DNA of 64,000 nucleotides, taken from the NCBI GenBank assembly GCA_905221605.1, contig CAJNDS010002296.1, positions 187,001 to 251,000 on the forward strand, given 5' to 3'. Below, in pieces: positions 25,722-36,845 of this stretch (within the stretch, counting starts at the first letter, position 1; each line of letters begins with the position of its first letter). This DNA is from Symbiodinium natans. Taxonomy: Eukaryota; Sar; Dinophyceae; Suessiales; Symbiodiniaceae. The position numbers and the translations under genes were made by a program. The notes beneath the pieces are model-generated. The model saw only the letters and a program-made list of their open reading frames with translations, was not told the DNA's origin and made no database searches.

Positions 25722-26490
25722 GTCTCCAGGCAAATTGGCTCACAAAGCTTGCCCCAGGAGGCCTTTTGTGGCTGGTTGTCAGCTGAAGACAATCTTTTTT
25801 TGTTTGTCTCCAGGCGAATTGGCTCACAAAGCTTGCCCCAGGAGGCCTTTTGTGGCTGGTTTTCAGCTGAAGAACATCTTTTTTTGTTTGTCTCCAGGCG
25901 AATTGGCTCACAAAGCTTGCCCCGGCCAGGAGGCCTTTTGTGGCCGTCAGCTGAAGACAATCTTTTTTTGTTTGTCTCCAGGCGAATTGGCTCACAAAGC
26001 TTGCCCCAGGAGGCCTTTTGTGGCTGGTTTTCAGCTGAAGAAAATCTTTTTTTGTTTGTCTCCAGGCGAATTGGCTCACAAAGCTTGCCCCAGGAGGCTT
26101 TTTGTGGCTGACAACCAGCCGCAAAAGGCCTTCTGGGGCAAGCTTTGTGAGCCAATTCGCCTCAGCTGACAACCAGCCACAAAAGGCCTCCTGGGGCAAG
26201 CTTTGTGAGCCAATTCGCCTGGAGGGCCTGGAGACAAACAAAAAAGATTTTCTTCAGCTGACAACCAGCCACAAAAAGCCTCCTGGGGCAAGCTTTGTGA
26301 GCCAGTTCGCCTGGAGACAAACAAAGCAAAGGATGTTCTTCAGCTGGCAACCAGCCACAAAAGGCCTCCTGGGGCAAACTGTGTGAGCCAACTCGCCTGG
26401 AGATAAACAAAGCTGGCAACCAGCCACAAAAGGCCTCGTGGGGCAAGCTTTTTGCGCCAATTCGCCTGGAGACAAACAAAAATTTACTCG
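25722..26490. repeat. 84-bp repeat array, head-to-head inverted (cluster 1)
   Basis: Five direct copies begin at 25722, 25806, 25890, 25974 and 26058, each starting GTCTCCAGGC and containing GCTCACAAAGCTTGCCCCAG and TTTTGTGGCTGG. At about 26110 the orientation flips and roughly five reverse copies run to about 26490. The period is 28 codons and free of stops, so both strands give long frames that are not genes. The whole block could fold into a large hairpin. Confidence 0.9.
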
Positions 26491-27097
26491 GTGACCGGGG
26501 TGGTTTCATTGAAGGGTTTAGGGTTAAAAACTTGGTTAGTCGGGTGGAAACACGGGTGAATTATTTGGGATTGGGTCTGGAGGTTGTACAAGACCGGTGC
26601 TGCCTCAGCGATTTTCCATCATGTTCCATCTATAAGGGTTTTTATTGAAGTCTTTCAGATCCATGCTTTACTGACAGAAAGCTTGGTTTCAGAGCTTCTA
26701 GCGTCAAGCTGGAAAAAAAAACAGGCGAGGCTTCTATTGCTGAACTGAAGCTTCAGGGTTCTACAGCTCTGTGGTCTACTCTACTGCTTAAAGAGTCAGG
26801 CTGCGTGTCAGGTGCGCCAGGGTGCTTTTCAGCTCAAAGAGGGATTTTTCCATGCACAAGATTGCCAGCGAACTCAAGTCCGAGCCTGTGCCGCAGCAGA
26901 GCAGCAGGGCTCTCCATGCACGGCTACTGCTCTTCGAACCATATTCACGATGCTCGTACCAAAAATGGCAAGCAGTCATGAGCATGTTACGCATGTTTGT
27001 CATCACTTTCCTGTTGAAAGCATTACCATCAGCATTGTCAGCCATCTTTGTTGTCGGTTGCCCTGCTTGGGATCGTGTTCCACAATGACCGGTTGAA
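26491..27097. other. Intergenic, no gene seen
   Basis: The stretch holds a short TTTAGGG-like piece at 26517-26524. Short frames around 26812-27096 show no recognisable protein. Confidence 0.5.
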
Positions 27098-27101
27098 TTA
27101 A

Positions 27102-27127
27102 CCCTAAACCCTAAACCCTAAACCCCA
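27102..27127. repeat. Interstitial telomere-like tract (CCCTAAA)n
   Basis: Three to four units of CCCTAAA. A tract of the opposite strand lies at 27239-27294, so the 110 bp between them is flanked by inverted telomere-like repeats. Confidence 0.85.
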
Positions 27128-27238
27128 AGGGGTTGCGTTCAAGTGCATCTCGGGGCTCCTGGCCGTTCGCTCTCGCTTGCCACGTCTCGCCATGCCTGCG
27201 CCGACCATTCCGGCCGGCAAGGTCCAAGGCCAGGCACG

Positions 27239-27294
27239 TTTAGGGTTTAGGGTTTAGGGTCTAGGGTCTAGGGTTTAAGGTTTAGGGTTTAGGG
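27239..27294. repeat. Interstitial telomere-like tract (TTTAGGG)n
   Basis: About eight slightly degenerate TTTAGGG units, some as CTAGGGT. Confidence 0.85.
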
Positions 27295-27457
27295 ACAAGG
27301 GACTCCATCTGTTTGAAGGTATGGGTTGTCGCACTCTCTTCCTCGTGCCTGATACTTAACTAAAATGACATTCCTTGCATTGTTTCTTGATTTGTCCATT
27401 CTGGCCTTACATAGCTTGTCGTAGTATGTTTGTTTTCCTTTGGTTGGGAAATTTCGA

Positions 27458-27461
<4 letters not shown>

Positions 27462-27510
<49 letters not shown>
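27462..27510. repeat. (GA)n microsatellite
   Basis: About 24 perfect GA units. Confidence 0.95.
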
Positions 27511-27513
<3 letters not shown>

Positions 27514-28562
27514 TACGTGGCAATGCTTATTTTCGCTGTCCTGCAAGAAGGCTTTTTTTAGTGCTGGAGAATTGGAGAGAGCGCCCAGGGGCGAAGGTCT
27601 GTGCTCCAAGGTTCCAGTTCGGGATCAGGCCCAAAGACATTTAAGTAGGAGAGTGACAGAGAATTTTAAACTTAGGCGACAAAACCATACCCTCAACCCT
27701 TGCGGTCCGATGCATAAATCCAGATCTTTGAAGCTCCAGCTGAAATTGACTCTTCTCAAACCCGCAAACGTTTATGGTTCGCTTCAATCCTGGAGTTCGC
27801 AAGCGCGAGACCCCAAAATCCCACATCCGAAGATGCCTCAGACAGGTGAGGAGCCGGATCATGAGGATGAATCTCGTTGGTTCAGATGTTTTGTTTTTTT
27901 CTTTGCCCTTTCCATAAGAATCTACAGGTCCCTTAGTTATAAAACATCGGATAGGCTTCCTTGGGAGATTGGAGGGGTTCAAGAATCTCTGATTTCGTAT
28001 ATCGAGCTGGGGATGTTGGATTTCAGGCTTGGGGTCCAAGCATTTGTACGTTCATACAGGGCTGACCAATTCCGCTCCTGGCGGTCCGGAGTCCACGCAG
28101 ATGCAGGGCACTTCGCCAAGGTGCCTCGCTGATTCTCCATGTTCTGGGCAGTCTCGAAAGATCCCTAAAACCTTTGCCCTTTACCCCGCCGATGCCGGCA
28201 AAAACAAACCTTATAGATCCCTTTAAAGCAGCTAATGTTTTATAAAACATAAACAAACCTTATAGATCCCTTAAAGCAGCCCTGAAATGAGAGTCGAAAA
28301 ACCCAAATCGAGCTTGCGAGGCTGGCCTTAGCCTTTCAACCCTGAGCAGTTTCTATCCCTTAGCCTTATAGTAACCCTTCTAATTAGTATCCCCTTATAA
28401 TTCGTAACCCTTATACTTAGTATCCCCTTTTTAAAGCAAGGTCAGAAGCATCGAGGTTGAAATGCCCACCTCGGGAGTTGCTATTGAGAGGCAGCTGGAG
28501 ACGATGCGCAGACAGTTCCTCGTTTGGGGCCTGGGGGTTCCCGTAAGGGGTCTATATAGACT
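27511..28562. other. Intergenic, no gene seen
   Basis: Frames such as 27440-28132 begin in the GA repeat and show no known domain. A short direct repeat (AACAAACCTTATAGATCCC) occurs near 28204 and 28251. Reiterated CCTTATA/GTAACCCTT words occupy about 28350-28435. Confidence 0.5.
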
Positions 28563-28592
28563 CAGGGTTTAGGGCTAGGGTTTAGGGCTGGG
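28563..28592. repeat. Interstitial telomere-like tract (TTTAGGG)n
   Basis: Three degenerate units. Confidence 0.7.
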
Positions 28593-28659
28593 TTTTTTGA
28601 CACGCCTTTGCTGTGGATTGCGGGGGCTTGCTTGAGATTCGTAAGTCGTATAGACTACA

Positions 28660-28739
28660 CCCTAAACCGGACCCTAAACCCTAAACCCTAAACCCTAAAC
28701 CCTAAACCCTAAACCCTAAACCCCAAACCCTAACCCTAA
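28660..28739. repeat. Interstitial telomere-like tract (CCCTAAA)n
   Basis: About ten CCCTAAA units, the longest tract in the window, facing the opposite way to 28563-28592. Confidence 0.92.
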
Positions 28740-30730
28740 GGGCTTTCAGTTTAGAGTCGTTCAGGTGCAGTAAGCAGGCTTGGGTTCAAGCTTCGGGGGC
28801 TGGTAGGTGGTGCTTTTCGACTCTGGTCTGACGTCATAGCATGTGCTTTGAGCCCAAGGATGATTACAAGGGGGAAAGAGCGACTTCGAGCACAGATACG
28901 AAATGTACTAGAATATGTAGGATCCTTGTCATTGTTGCCCGGTCTTTCTTCATAGGGGATTCTTAGATTCTTAGGTCTGTGATTTTCTCACCGCGCAGAT
29001 CCCAATTACACAGTTCACCTTGTCTGCTTCTGTCGGGAGCTCCAGAACATAATCTGGCATGACCATATACAATTGCCGGGTCTCCGCAGGAATGCATGCG
29101 CGGCTAAGCGGCAGCTTTGGATTTCTGACCTCAGCCCAGGTTCGAATCGGATCTTGTGCAAGTGCTGGAGCGAGTGCAGGCGTGACGGGACATGATTTTG
29201 GTTTGGTCCCTGTTGGCATTGGACTTATCTGTTCCTCCCGTAGTTACTCAGAGAGAGCGAGAGAACGAGCAACAGGAATTATAGTGCATCGGGTATACTC
29301 AAGGGCAGAGCAGCACGGATTGTAGAAGCTGGAAGCTCTGAGACAGGGACGGGTAACCGGGAGGGATCATTCGGTCTGGGACGGAGACTCGACTTGGCCA
29401 GCCCATCCGGCTTTAAAGGGCCAGATGGGTTCACGGGCGTCGGAGGGCTACAAGTATGGTGCGGTAGGATGCTAGAGATCTGGCCTGCTGCGCTCGAGGA
29501 AGCCGAATGTCTTCAGCAAGCTGACACCGCGTATGAGTTGATCTCAACTTCAAAAATCACTGAATCGTCGCCTCGTCCTTGAGCTAGCTGTAAGTTCCAG
29601 AATCGAGCCGCGAGGCCTTGGAAGGACGGCTTGGCATGGAGCATTCGCCTCTGGCGGGCAAGAACCCTGCTGACAGCATTGATGTGCTCCGGCTTTCCAA
29701 CTTGTAGTTTATCCTAGGTAGGATAAGGGGGACCCTTAAAGGGAACCCCTTCTTAACCCCTTATTCAGAGGGTCTATATCCCCAAGGGTCCCCCTGATCC
29801 TATCCCCTAGTTTAGGGTTTGGGTGATGATCTAAGGCCTTTTGGGCTCCGGGTGGGATGTGTTTTGGTTCCAGTCTTTGGCAAGGACTTCTTGGGTGGCA
29901 CGCAATGGCAAAAGCGCACCAGAGCTGTGGCATGTTTTCTACCTTTATGCTGCGGACTCTGCGAGTCCTCCCTCGAACTAGGGCGGGAGTTCAATGGATC
30001 TTGGCAAATGAAACCAAACCCGCTTGAGGGTTTCTTAAAACTACATAGGGGTTACCTTCTTCAGGGGTCCATGCATAAGGGATCGTACAATTTTCCGACA
30101 CTCCCAACTCAAAGGCGAGTCGAACATGAAGTCTTCTGCTTGGCTGGATTGCTCGATCCTGACTCCCTGGGGCCCTGGGGTTCCACATGGGTTGGCTCCC
30201 TATATTAGCTCGCCTCATGGTCGTACATTCTGAACAGAGCCCCCAAAAAGGGACCAGGATTTCGAAGAATCCCCCAATTCTGTAAAAGCAGCTTGTGGAA
30301 GAGCACCACACCACAGACTTGCGGCAAATACATACAAGCCCCAAGCCAAAGAATGGCCCAAAAGAATCCCTGCATACGAAAGGATGTCCGAAGAAGGCTT
30401 TGAAGCAAATTCCTCTGAACATCTTGATCTCACAATTCCACTTTCCATCACTGCCAGCAGCTTAAATCCTAAACTAAACTTAACTGCCAACTCCAGTAAC
30501 TGTGTTTCTAGTCAGGTTGAAGCTTAATAAATTAAGTTACTCCTCCGAGCCGACTAAGGTCGAGCCGACGAAGGAGAACATCCTGATGGCCTTATCTGAT
30601 TATCTCCTGAACCCTATAAGCCGTACTAGCTACTAGGGTTTAGCGCCTTTGGAGTGGATGGTTATTTCTAGGATTTGGGGTTCACCGCCCCAAACATTTT
30701 CGGCTCAAGAAAGACTCTCTGAGATTGGGG
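28740..30730. other. Intergenic, with a possible spliced-leader remnant near its right end
   Basis: Frames up to 143 aa occur but none has a recognisable domain or supporting splice sites. Near 29700-29815 short inverted GGGGACCC/AAGGGGTT words cluster. A single TTTAGGG pair is at 29811. Confidence 0.45.
30695..30709 (+). other. Possible dinoflagellate spliced-leader relic
   Basis: The 15 bp CATTTTCGGCTCAAG equals the 3' end of the dinoflagellate spliced leader (CATTTTGGCTCAAG) apart from one inserted C. Such relics mark mRNAs that returned to the genome as cDNA. No coding frame downstream supports a retroposed gene, so this may be a decayed one or chance. Confidence 0.35.
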
Positions 30731-30836
30731 CTTAGGTTTAGGTTTAGGGTTTCCGAGTCTTGAGTTCCAACACAAGAAGACTTGGGCCTTTGAAGCCTCC
30801 GTTTAGGGTTTAGGGTTTAGGGTTTAGGGTTTAGGG
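30731..30836. repeat. Two interstitial telomere-like tracts (TTTAGGG)n
   Basis: Units at 30731-30752 and 30801-30836 lie in the same orientation, 50 bp apart. Confidence 0.85.
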
Positions 30837-31629
30837 CTGTGGAATTTGGGCTTCAAAGCTGAGGTTGCATGGGATCAGGGATTGCGGTTGGACTGGGCCG
30901 CCTGTATTCAGGGGGGCAATGCTACAGCTCTACAGCTTCCTTTTGGGCTCTGAGGATGTTTTGCCAAGTCAGGGGCATAGGGTTGGCAAAGACATCAGAC
31001 ATCGGCGTCCGTTTTTGGCATCTGCAGTTTCCGCATCTCGTGCAAATTCCTGTATGGCCGCACTAGTCCCAGAAAATTGAGGAACTACGAATAACAACGA
31101 TCCCAATGCCTTGAGCTTCTGCCATTGAGCCGACTTCAACTTCCAGCCCCCTGTTCAAGATCCTCGTTCCTAAATTTGCAACCCTTGAACCGCGATTCTA
31201 ATTCAAGTTGCCTGTCTCTTCACCACACCAAGCCCGACAAATAAGCGCGAGGAGCCCGTGCTTGACTCTCAATTGCGAGTCGCGGAGCCGGCAGGCGAGG
31301 AGGAACAGGAGCCTTGCCTATCGAGCATCAGAATTTAACAAAACAATGGCGGTCGCGAATATCAACAGACATCAGAAAGTACCTTGCTTCTGGGGCTTGT
31401 CGTGCACTGTGCTCAACTCGCCTTAAATACCCTTGCATGTCAAGTGGTCTTCCGGGGTGCGAGTTGACATGCCTTCACAGAATTTGCGCAGATCCCGAGG
31501 GTGCAACTCAGACCACTACTTAGATCATTGTTCTTTCACCGAAATCATGCAGCAATGACATTCGCTGACGCAGCTTCGTGCTCTTGATGAGCGAGACACG
31601 TTAGGATGACATGGCAGAGACGAGGGAGA
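30837..31629. other. Intergenic, no gene seen
   Basis: Several overlapping frames shorter than 75 aa; none convincing. Confidence 0.45.
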
Positions 31630-31676
31630 GACAGAGAGAGAGAGATTGATTGATTGATAGATTGATTGATTGATTC
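31630..31676. repeat. (GA)n then (GATT)n microsatellite
   Basis: GA units to about 31644, followed by about seven GATT/GATA units. Confidence 0.85.
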
Positions 31677-31861
31677 ACACAGGGCTCGGACATGTTTCTT
31701 TCATTAAAATGCAAACACATTGTCCCATTGCCTTGTTGCATACATCGGATGAGCTATCGCTTATCACCGAGTGCTTCACCGGTGGTGCTGTCGGAGTGGC
31801 CGTGACCGAATGTAGTGCATGTGTGAAATCACATGAACGAAGGTGGAGTCAAACTGAACAG

Positions 31862-34800
31862 CTGAGGAACAGTCGACAGAGGTATGCTTCGAGGAAAGTG
31901 TCTGGAGTATCCCTGCCTTGGCTGGCATAGCTGGTGTCGACGTCGGTTTCTTCGACCGATGGTTCGGTGCAGTCTTGCTTTTGCTCAACTTCGGCATGCA
32001 AGCTGCCTTTTCTTGGGTCCTTTTGACTGATGCTTTCATTGGTGAGCCGTTTGAAACACGCGTCGAGAGCGCGAAGATCTGGAGGACGAGCGTTGCCCAC
32101 GATTACAAGTACTTGGACTTGGCAGACACCAGTTTGGTATCCCGAGTTTGCACAGGCGATGGTGCTTTGATCCTGTCCACTACGCAGGCAACATTGATAC
32201 ATCAGATAAATAGCTTCCTCGGCCTCCAAAAGGGACAGTTTGAGCACTCCGTCTTTCAGCCAGGCATACTACTAAGCATGATTTGTATTATCCTATGGAC
32301 GCTCTGCGTGTACAAGGACCGCTGTGCAAAATTATAACGGGTTTTGTTCATCGCTTCGCAGAGTCCGAAGTCTCATAGAGCACTGCGACCGAAAATTCGG
32401 CCATCTCAGTCGTCGGTTTTCGTGGCGGCGACTGTGAGGGCAAGACTAGCAACCCCACACCGTAAGTCTCTCACTATTGACGGATGTAGGGCGCAGTTCC
32501 AATTCCTAAGCCGGAAGCCCCGGGAAGCCGAACTTGCCCTATAAGTAGCCCTAAATTTGCAGCCGCTTGTCAGACCTTCGTTCAGCAGACGAAACCATGG
32601 GCCTCTTCAGGAGTTCCGACGGATCTGGTTGCAGTTAGAGGCCGCCTGGGTGATTCCGAAGCAGCGCAGAACCGTTTACCGAGACAATGCCTTCGTCTAC
32701 ATGTCCTGGGGACGATTCTGTGCTCTCCTGGCTACGTATATTGCGCGGACGGTCATCGCTACTGTTTTGCTGGCAGCTGGAATACTGTGGCTGGCCCGGA
32801 CCACATCAATTGAAGAGCTGATGTTGAATGCCGTGGCTTTGAATGCCATCCTGGACGTAGATGAGTTTTTGTTTGCAGGCATGACACCCATCAATATCCA
32901 ACATTCTATTCAGAGCTTGAAACCCATAAAGGTAACTGGGCTTGGCCTTGGAATGGTTGGTAAGTTTGAGTATAGAGTATATTCTCAATATTTTTTTACA
33001 CTGCCTGCAAGAACAGCCCAGGTAAAGTACAGCCGCCTGCGCAGTGAGTGTGAATCTCTGGTGCACTTCGTGACTTTGGTGGTTCTCGTGGTCTGTTCTT
33101 ACTATCTCCTACTGGGGCCACTGGGCGACACCATGCTCGCAGTCAAGAACGAGCTTTGCGGAGGAGATCAGACCTTTGTCGTTTCCTATAACACCGATAC
33201 ACAGCAAACCTTTGGGCTGAGAACAGCAGAAACACGTGACTATCAAAACCTTTCGGCGAGTGAGATCGCAGTGCAGAGCCACAAGGCCACGTCGCGTGGG
33301 TTGGCCACACCGAGTTTAGAGACGCAATATCTTACATTTTCTGCCAACAAGGACTTGTTTCAGGCGGACAGAACAAGGACCATCGCTGAGGAGGCAGCTC
33401 TCACGCCCTTCTGTATAGAGAGCCTCCAAGATCCGACGAATCCGCGCTACAACGATCCCTCCATGCAAGCCATGTCCATCAACCGTATCGCGATTGCTGC
33501 ACTCAGTGCCGGAAGGCAAGGTGTCATCCGCTGTGAGGATCTCGGTGACCTGCGCCTCGGATCCGAGCAATCCAAGAGAAGGTATATATTGGGGGTTTCA
33601 GAAAACTAAGTACCTTTACTTGGGGGGGTCCTTCTAATCAGGGTCCTCTTGTTTAGGGTTCTACATCAGGGTCCCCTCCTTTCTGAAACCAACTCCCATA
33701 CGTCTTTGCGCAAGATGAACCCCCCAAAACTGGGGGCAGTTGCGTTTCAGCTTGAGGGGCTGCGGGGGCCACAGGGGGTTTCCAAACCAAACATTTGCCT
33801 TCACGGAGCCGTTGGAGTCTTGTCACTTGTTGTTTCTTGATTCCTTCTTCGCCGAAACAGCTTCGCGAAGCTTGGGTCAGTTGGGTCGATCCGGCTAGGT
33901 CTAGACTCCTGTTTTGTCGGTAGTCCCACGCATGCACCGAGGCAAACCCTTCAACCCGCCACGATTGTTGCTGGGGGTCTTGTTGGTCCGGTCCGGACCA
34001 TGAGCCATGAGCCGTGCTGCAGATGAAACTGAGGTGTGACACTTTTGATGCACGCCTTGTGAGACTGACCTGCGGCGACACCTGTGGATGTTTAAACCCG
34101 TCGCTCGGGCCGGGACGTACTTGCTTGAGAGTTCGCAGGCGAGCTCACGGTTGAGTATTGAAGGAGTGTTCTGTTGCAGGATTCAGTGGTAGAAGCAAGG
34201 GGTACGAGAAGCTCAGCTTCGGTTGGTTTTCCCGGTGTGTGCGAACTCTGCCAACTCCCCGTCCGAAACCCAAGAGCTCACAAGAAGGCACTTAGCCGCG
34301 ATTCTGCTCAGGTATAGTTCCGCTTGGTTCAAGGTGGAAGAACAAGGCTGTGCCACCGCCTGTCTCAGAGTCGCTTCGTCCAGGAAAGCACGAGGGCCTC
34401 TGAGGCCAAGTTAGGGCGTGCTTGAGGCTTACGGGGATATTCGGTACTCAAGCCGCATTCTTCTTCCACGACGAAGGTCAACTTGGTTTTTGTGCATACA
34501 CACACACGCGCGCGTGACTTGTTTATTGTTTATAACTGTTTGTTTACCCATATTTACATGTTTCAGAATTTCTTTCTGCATGTGTTCACAGACGGTCGCT
34601 CGATAATTCCCCACAGCTACAACATGTCATTAGTTAATGCATGAGACAGGCGTAGTTGTTTATGCAATCTTATGCATATGTGTGCATATTCTGTTGAATG
34701 TGGTTGTCTAGACAGTGAAGCCAAGGTTGCAGATATGAGGATGCAGAACTCTACCTGCCAGGACATGCCTCCAGACGACAACTGGAGAAAGTTTTGGACG

Positions 34801-35097
34801 CTTTACCCTGGCATTCTTTCGTCGTTCTATGGTCGTGACATCACGGGAACGACTTTTTACTCGGAAATCACTCAGACGATGCAAGCGATGATTTCTGGTG
34901 GTTGCCCGGTTCTTGCTCAGTCACCATTCGAGTTGCTCACACAAGCAAATTGGTGCCAGGGCATGCCATCTTTATTCCGTCCACTGGCGATCGTGTGCCC
35001 ACAAACTTGTGGCTGCAGTCTTCCCTCCGGAGACGAAGGGATCCCGAGCTATTGTCCCCCCAGCTGTGCAAGCGCTGGCAACAGCTCGTTTTCATAA
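31862..35097 (+). CDS. Multi-exon multi-pass membrane protein with Cys-rich C-terminus (3' part of a host gene)
   Basis: Four exons join in frame: about 31862-32316, 32611-32931, 33022-33581 and 34716-35097 (TAA). The first two joints are phase 0 and the third splits a codon. The frame is open upstream only to 31858, so the true start is probably in an unseen exon to the left. Hydrophobic segments are WFGAVLLLLNFGMQAAFSWV, GILLSMICIILWTLCV, RTVIATVLLAAGILWLA and HFVTLVVLVVCSYYLLL. The segment MLNAVALNAILDVDEFLF between them looks strongly conserved, from memory of dinoflagellate proteins. The last exon is Cys-rich (STCQDMP, VCPQTCGC, CPPSC), with a spacing that recalls ShK-type domains. Function unknown; a plasma-membrane or surface role is an inference from topology. 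Confidence 0.65.
32317..32610 (+). other. Intron with GA 5' splice site
   Basis: The border is CAAG|GACC and the acceptor CTTCAG|GAG. Removal joins the VYK and EFRRIW codons in phase 0. GA donors and a repeated AGGA at both borders are characteristic of dinoflagellate introns. Confidence 0.6.
32932..33021 (+). other. 90-bp intron with AGGTAA at both borders
   Basis: The donor is AAAG|GTAACT and the acceptor CCCAG|GTAAAG. Its length is 30 codons without a stop, so it can be mistaken for coding sequence; it adds a hydrophobic, non-conserved-looking insert between SLKPIK and VKYSRLRSE. Confidence 0.6.
33582..34715 (+). other. 1.1-kb intron
   Basis: The donor is GAAG|GTATAT at 33582 and the acceptor TAGACAG|TGAAG at 34715. 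Only this acceptor among the nearby AGs keeps the Cys-rich exon in frame. The interior has no gene. Confidence 0.5.
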
Positions 35098-35571
35098 AGA
35101 TGCACGTGCTGTTCCGCGGATGTGTTTCACGCAGGCACAAGCCGTTTCACTGACATGATCACGACCAATAAACATGCCGTGCGGCACCTTGTTCGTGCAA
35201 GGGTGTGATGAGATGAGATACTACAAGGTGAAGTTATACATCGTACGGAGCTGGATAGAGGTAGATGGAAAGACAAGCTGCATGTCGCACCTCAGTTCTG
35301 TACGTAGTAGCTGCTGTTGCCGGCTGTACAGGGATTCTGATGTCCATAGCTCTTCAACTAGCTTTTTGTTGTGGTCCTGTCCACGGCTTGAGCTTAAAGT
35401 TCGAAAGTTCATACTCCAAGCCACTGGGATTGCTACTGTGAATGCCAGAGCCCAGTTTTTTTGCTTTCGGAAATCCCGGTGACGCCATGACAGCAACGTG
35501 CTCTCCTTGTGGCAACTAGGACCAGGAGCCGGGGCCCACGATCCTCGAGGTGGAGTTGCGCCCTCCTTGCT
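35098..35571. other. Intergenic, no gene seen
   Basis: Follows the stop of the membrane protein gene; presumably includes its 3' untranslated region. Confidence 0.5.
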
Positions 35572-35648
35572 GTTTAGGGTTTAGGGTTTAGGGTTTAGGT
35601 TTAGGGTTTAGGGTTTGGGGTTAGGGTTTAGGGTTTAGGGTTTAGGGC
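35572..35648. repeat. Interstitial telomere-like tract (TTTAGGG)n
   Basis: About eleven units with one-base variants. Confidence 0.92.
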
Positions 35649-36029
35649 TGTCCCTACAAGATAAGCTTCTCTCCGAGATCTGGCGTCATTGGCAATGCTC
35701 ATCTGAGCTCTTCACTATTGGCAATCAATATTTCGTCGCCGACTGCTACTGATAAGTTTCGTTACCACAGCATTTACGAAGAGTTACCGCCTGACAACTG
35801 GCAGCTGAACATCCGTAAGCAGTGCAGTTTCCTGGTCATGAATCGTGAGAACTTTTTGAAGAAAACATCGACAACAGAGCAGCAGTCACATTAACATGGG
35901 TCAGCTGCAGCAACCGGTGGTGTGTGCTCGGTGGCATTGGTGGTAGCATGTGGTGGCGATCGTAGTAGAAGGATTGACAAGAATTGTGGTTGATGCTGCA
36001 GGAGTTAGGAGGTAGATCGGTGAATAGCC

Positions 36030-36845
36030 CAGCTGACAGCCAGCCACAAAAGGCCTGGGGCAAGCTTTGTGAGCCTATTCGCCTGGAGACAAACAAAAAA
36101 GATTTTTCTTCAGAGAGAAGAGAGAAGAGAGAAGAGAGAAGAGAGAAGAGAGAAGAGAGAAGAGAGAAGAGAGAAGAGAGAAGAGAGAGGAGAGAGGAGA
36201 GAGGAGAGAGGAGAGAGGAGAGAGGAGAGAGGAGAGAGGAGAGAGGAGAGAGGAGAGAGGAGAGAGGACAGAAGAGAGAAGGGAGAAGAGAGATAGGAGA
36301 TAAGAGAGAAGAGAAGAGAGAAGAGAGAAGAGAAGAGAGAAGAGAAGAGAAGAGAAGAAAGAGAAGAGAAGAAGAGGAGGAAGAAAAGAGAAGAGGAGAG
36401 AAAACAAGAGAAGAGCGGAAAAGAGAAGAGAAACGAGAAAAAGGAAGGCAGGCTTTGGGAGCCAACTTGTCTCCAGGCGAATTGGCTCACAAAGCTTGCC
36501 CCCAGACCTTTTGTGGCTGGTTGCCAGCTGAAGAAAATCTTTTTTTGTTTGTCTCCAGGCGAATTGGCTCACAAAGCTTGCCCCAGGAGGCCTTTTGTGG
36601 CTGATTGTCAGCTGGAAAAAAATTTTTGTTTGTCTCCAGGCGAAGTTCACAAAGCTTGCCCCAGGAGGCCTTTTGTGGCTGGTTGTCAGCTGAAGAAGTT
36701 TTTTCGTTTGTTTCCAGGCGAGTTGGCTCACAAAGCTTGCCCCAGAAAACCTTTTGTGGCTGGTTGTCAGCTGAAGAAAATCTTTTTCTGTTTGTCTCCA
36801 AGCGAACTGGATCACAAAGCTTGCCCCAGGAGGCCTTTTGTGCAG
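36030..36845. repeat. 84-bp repeat, inverted copies around a long GA-rich purine tract (cluster 2)
   Basis: One reverse copy of the cluster-1 repeat lies at about 36030-36111. A 340-bp purine run follows, mostly GAGAGAA and GAGAGGA units (36111-36452). Five forward copies then run from about 36470 to 36845. As in cluster 1, the copies face so that the two arms can pair. Confidence 0.9.

Noticed and set aside
25268-26241. Long minus-strand frames of 185-295 aa made of repeated QPQKASWGKLCEPIRLE-like units
   Set aside because: They are the 84-bp repeat read through because 84 is divisible by three; all frames are open and only the part below 25720 is real LINE sequence.
29090-29160. tRNA-like segment with a GGTTCGAATC box
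   Set aside because: The stems around the T-loop-like word do not pair and no acceptor stem can be drawn; probably chance or an old tRNA-derived repeat.
25722-36845. CRISPR-like array from regularly spaced repeats
   Set aside because: The 84-bp units are contiguous and lack unique spacers, and the context is eukaryotic.
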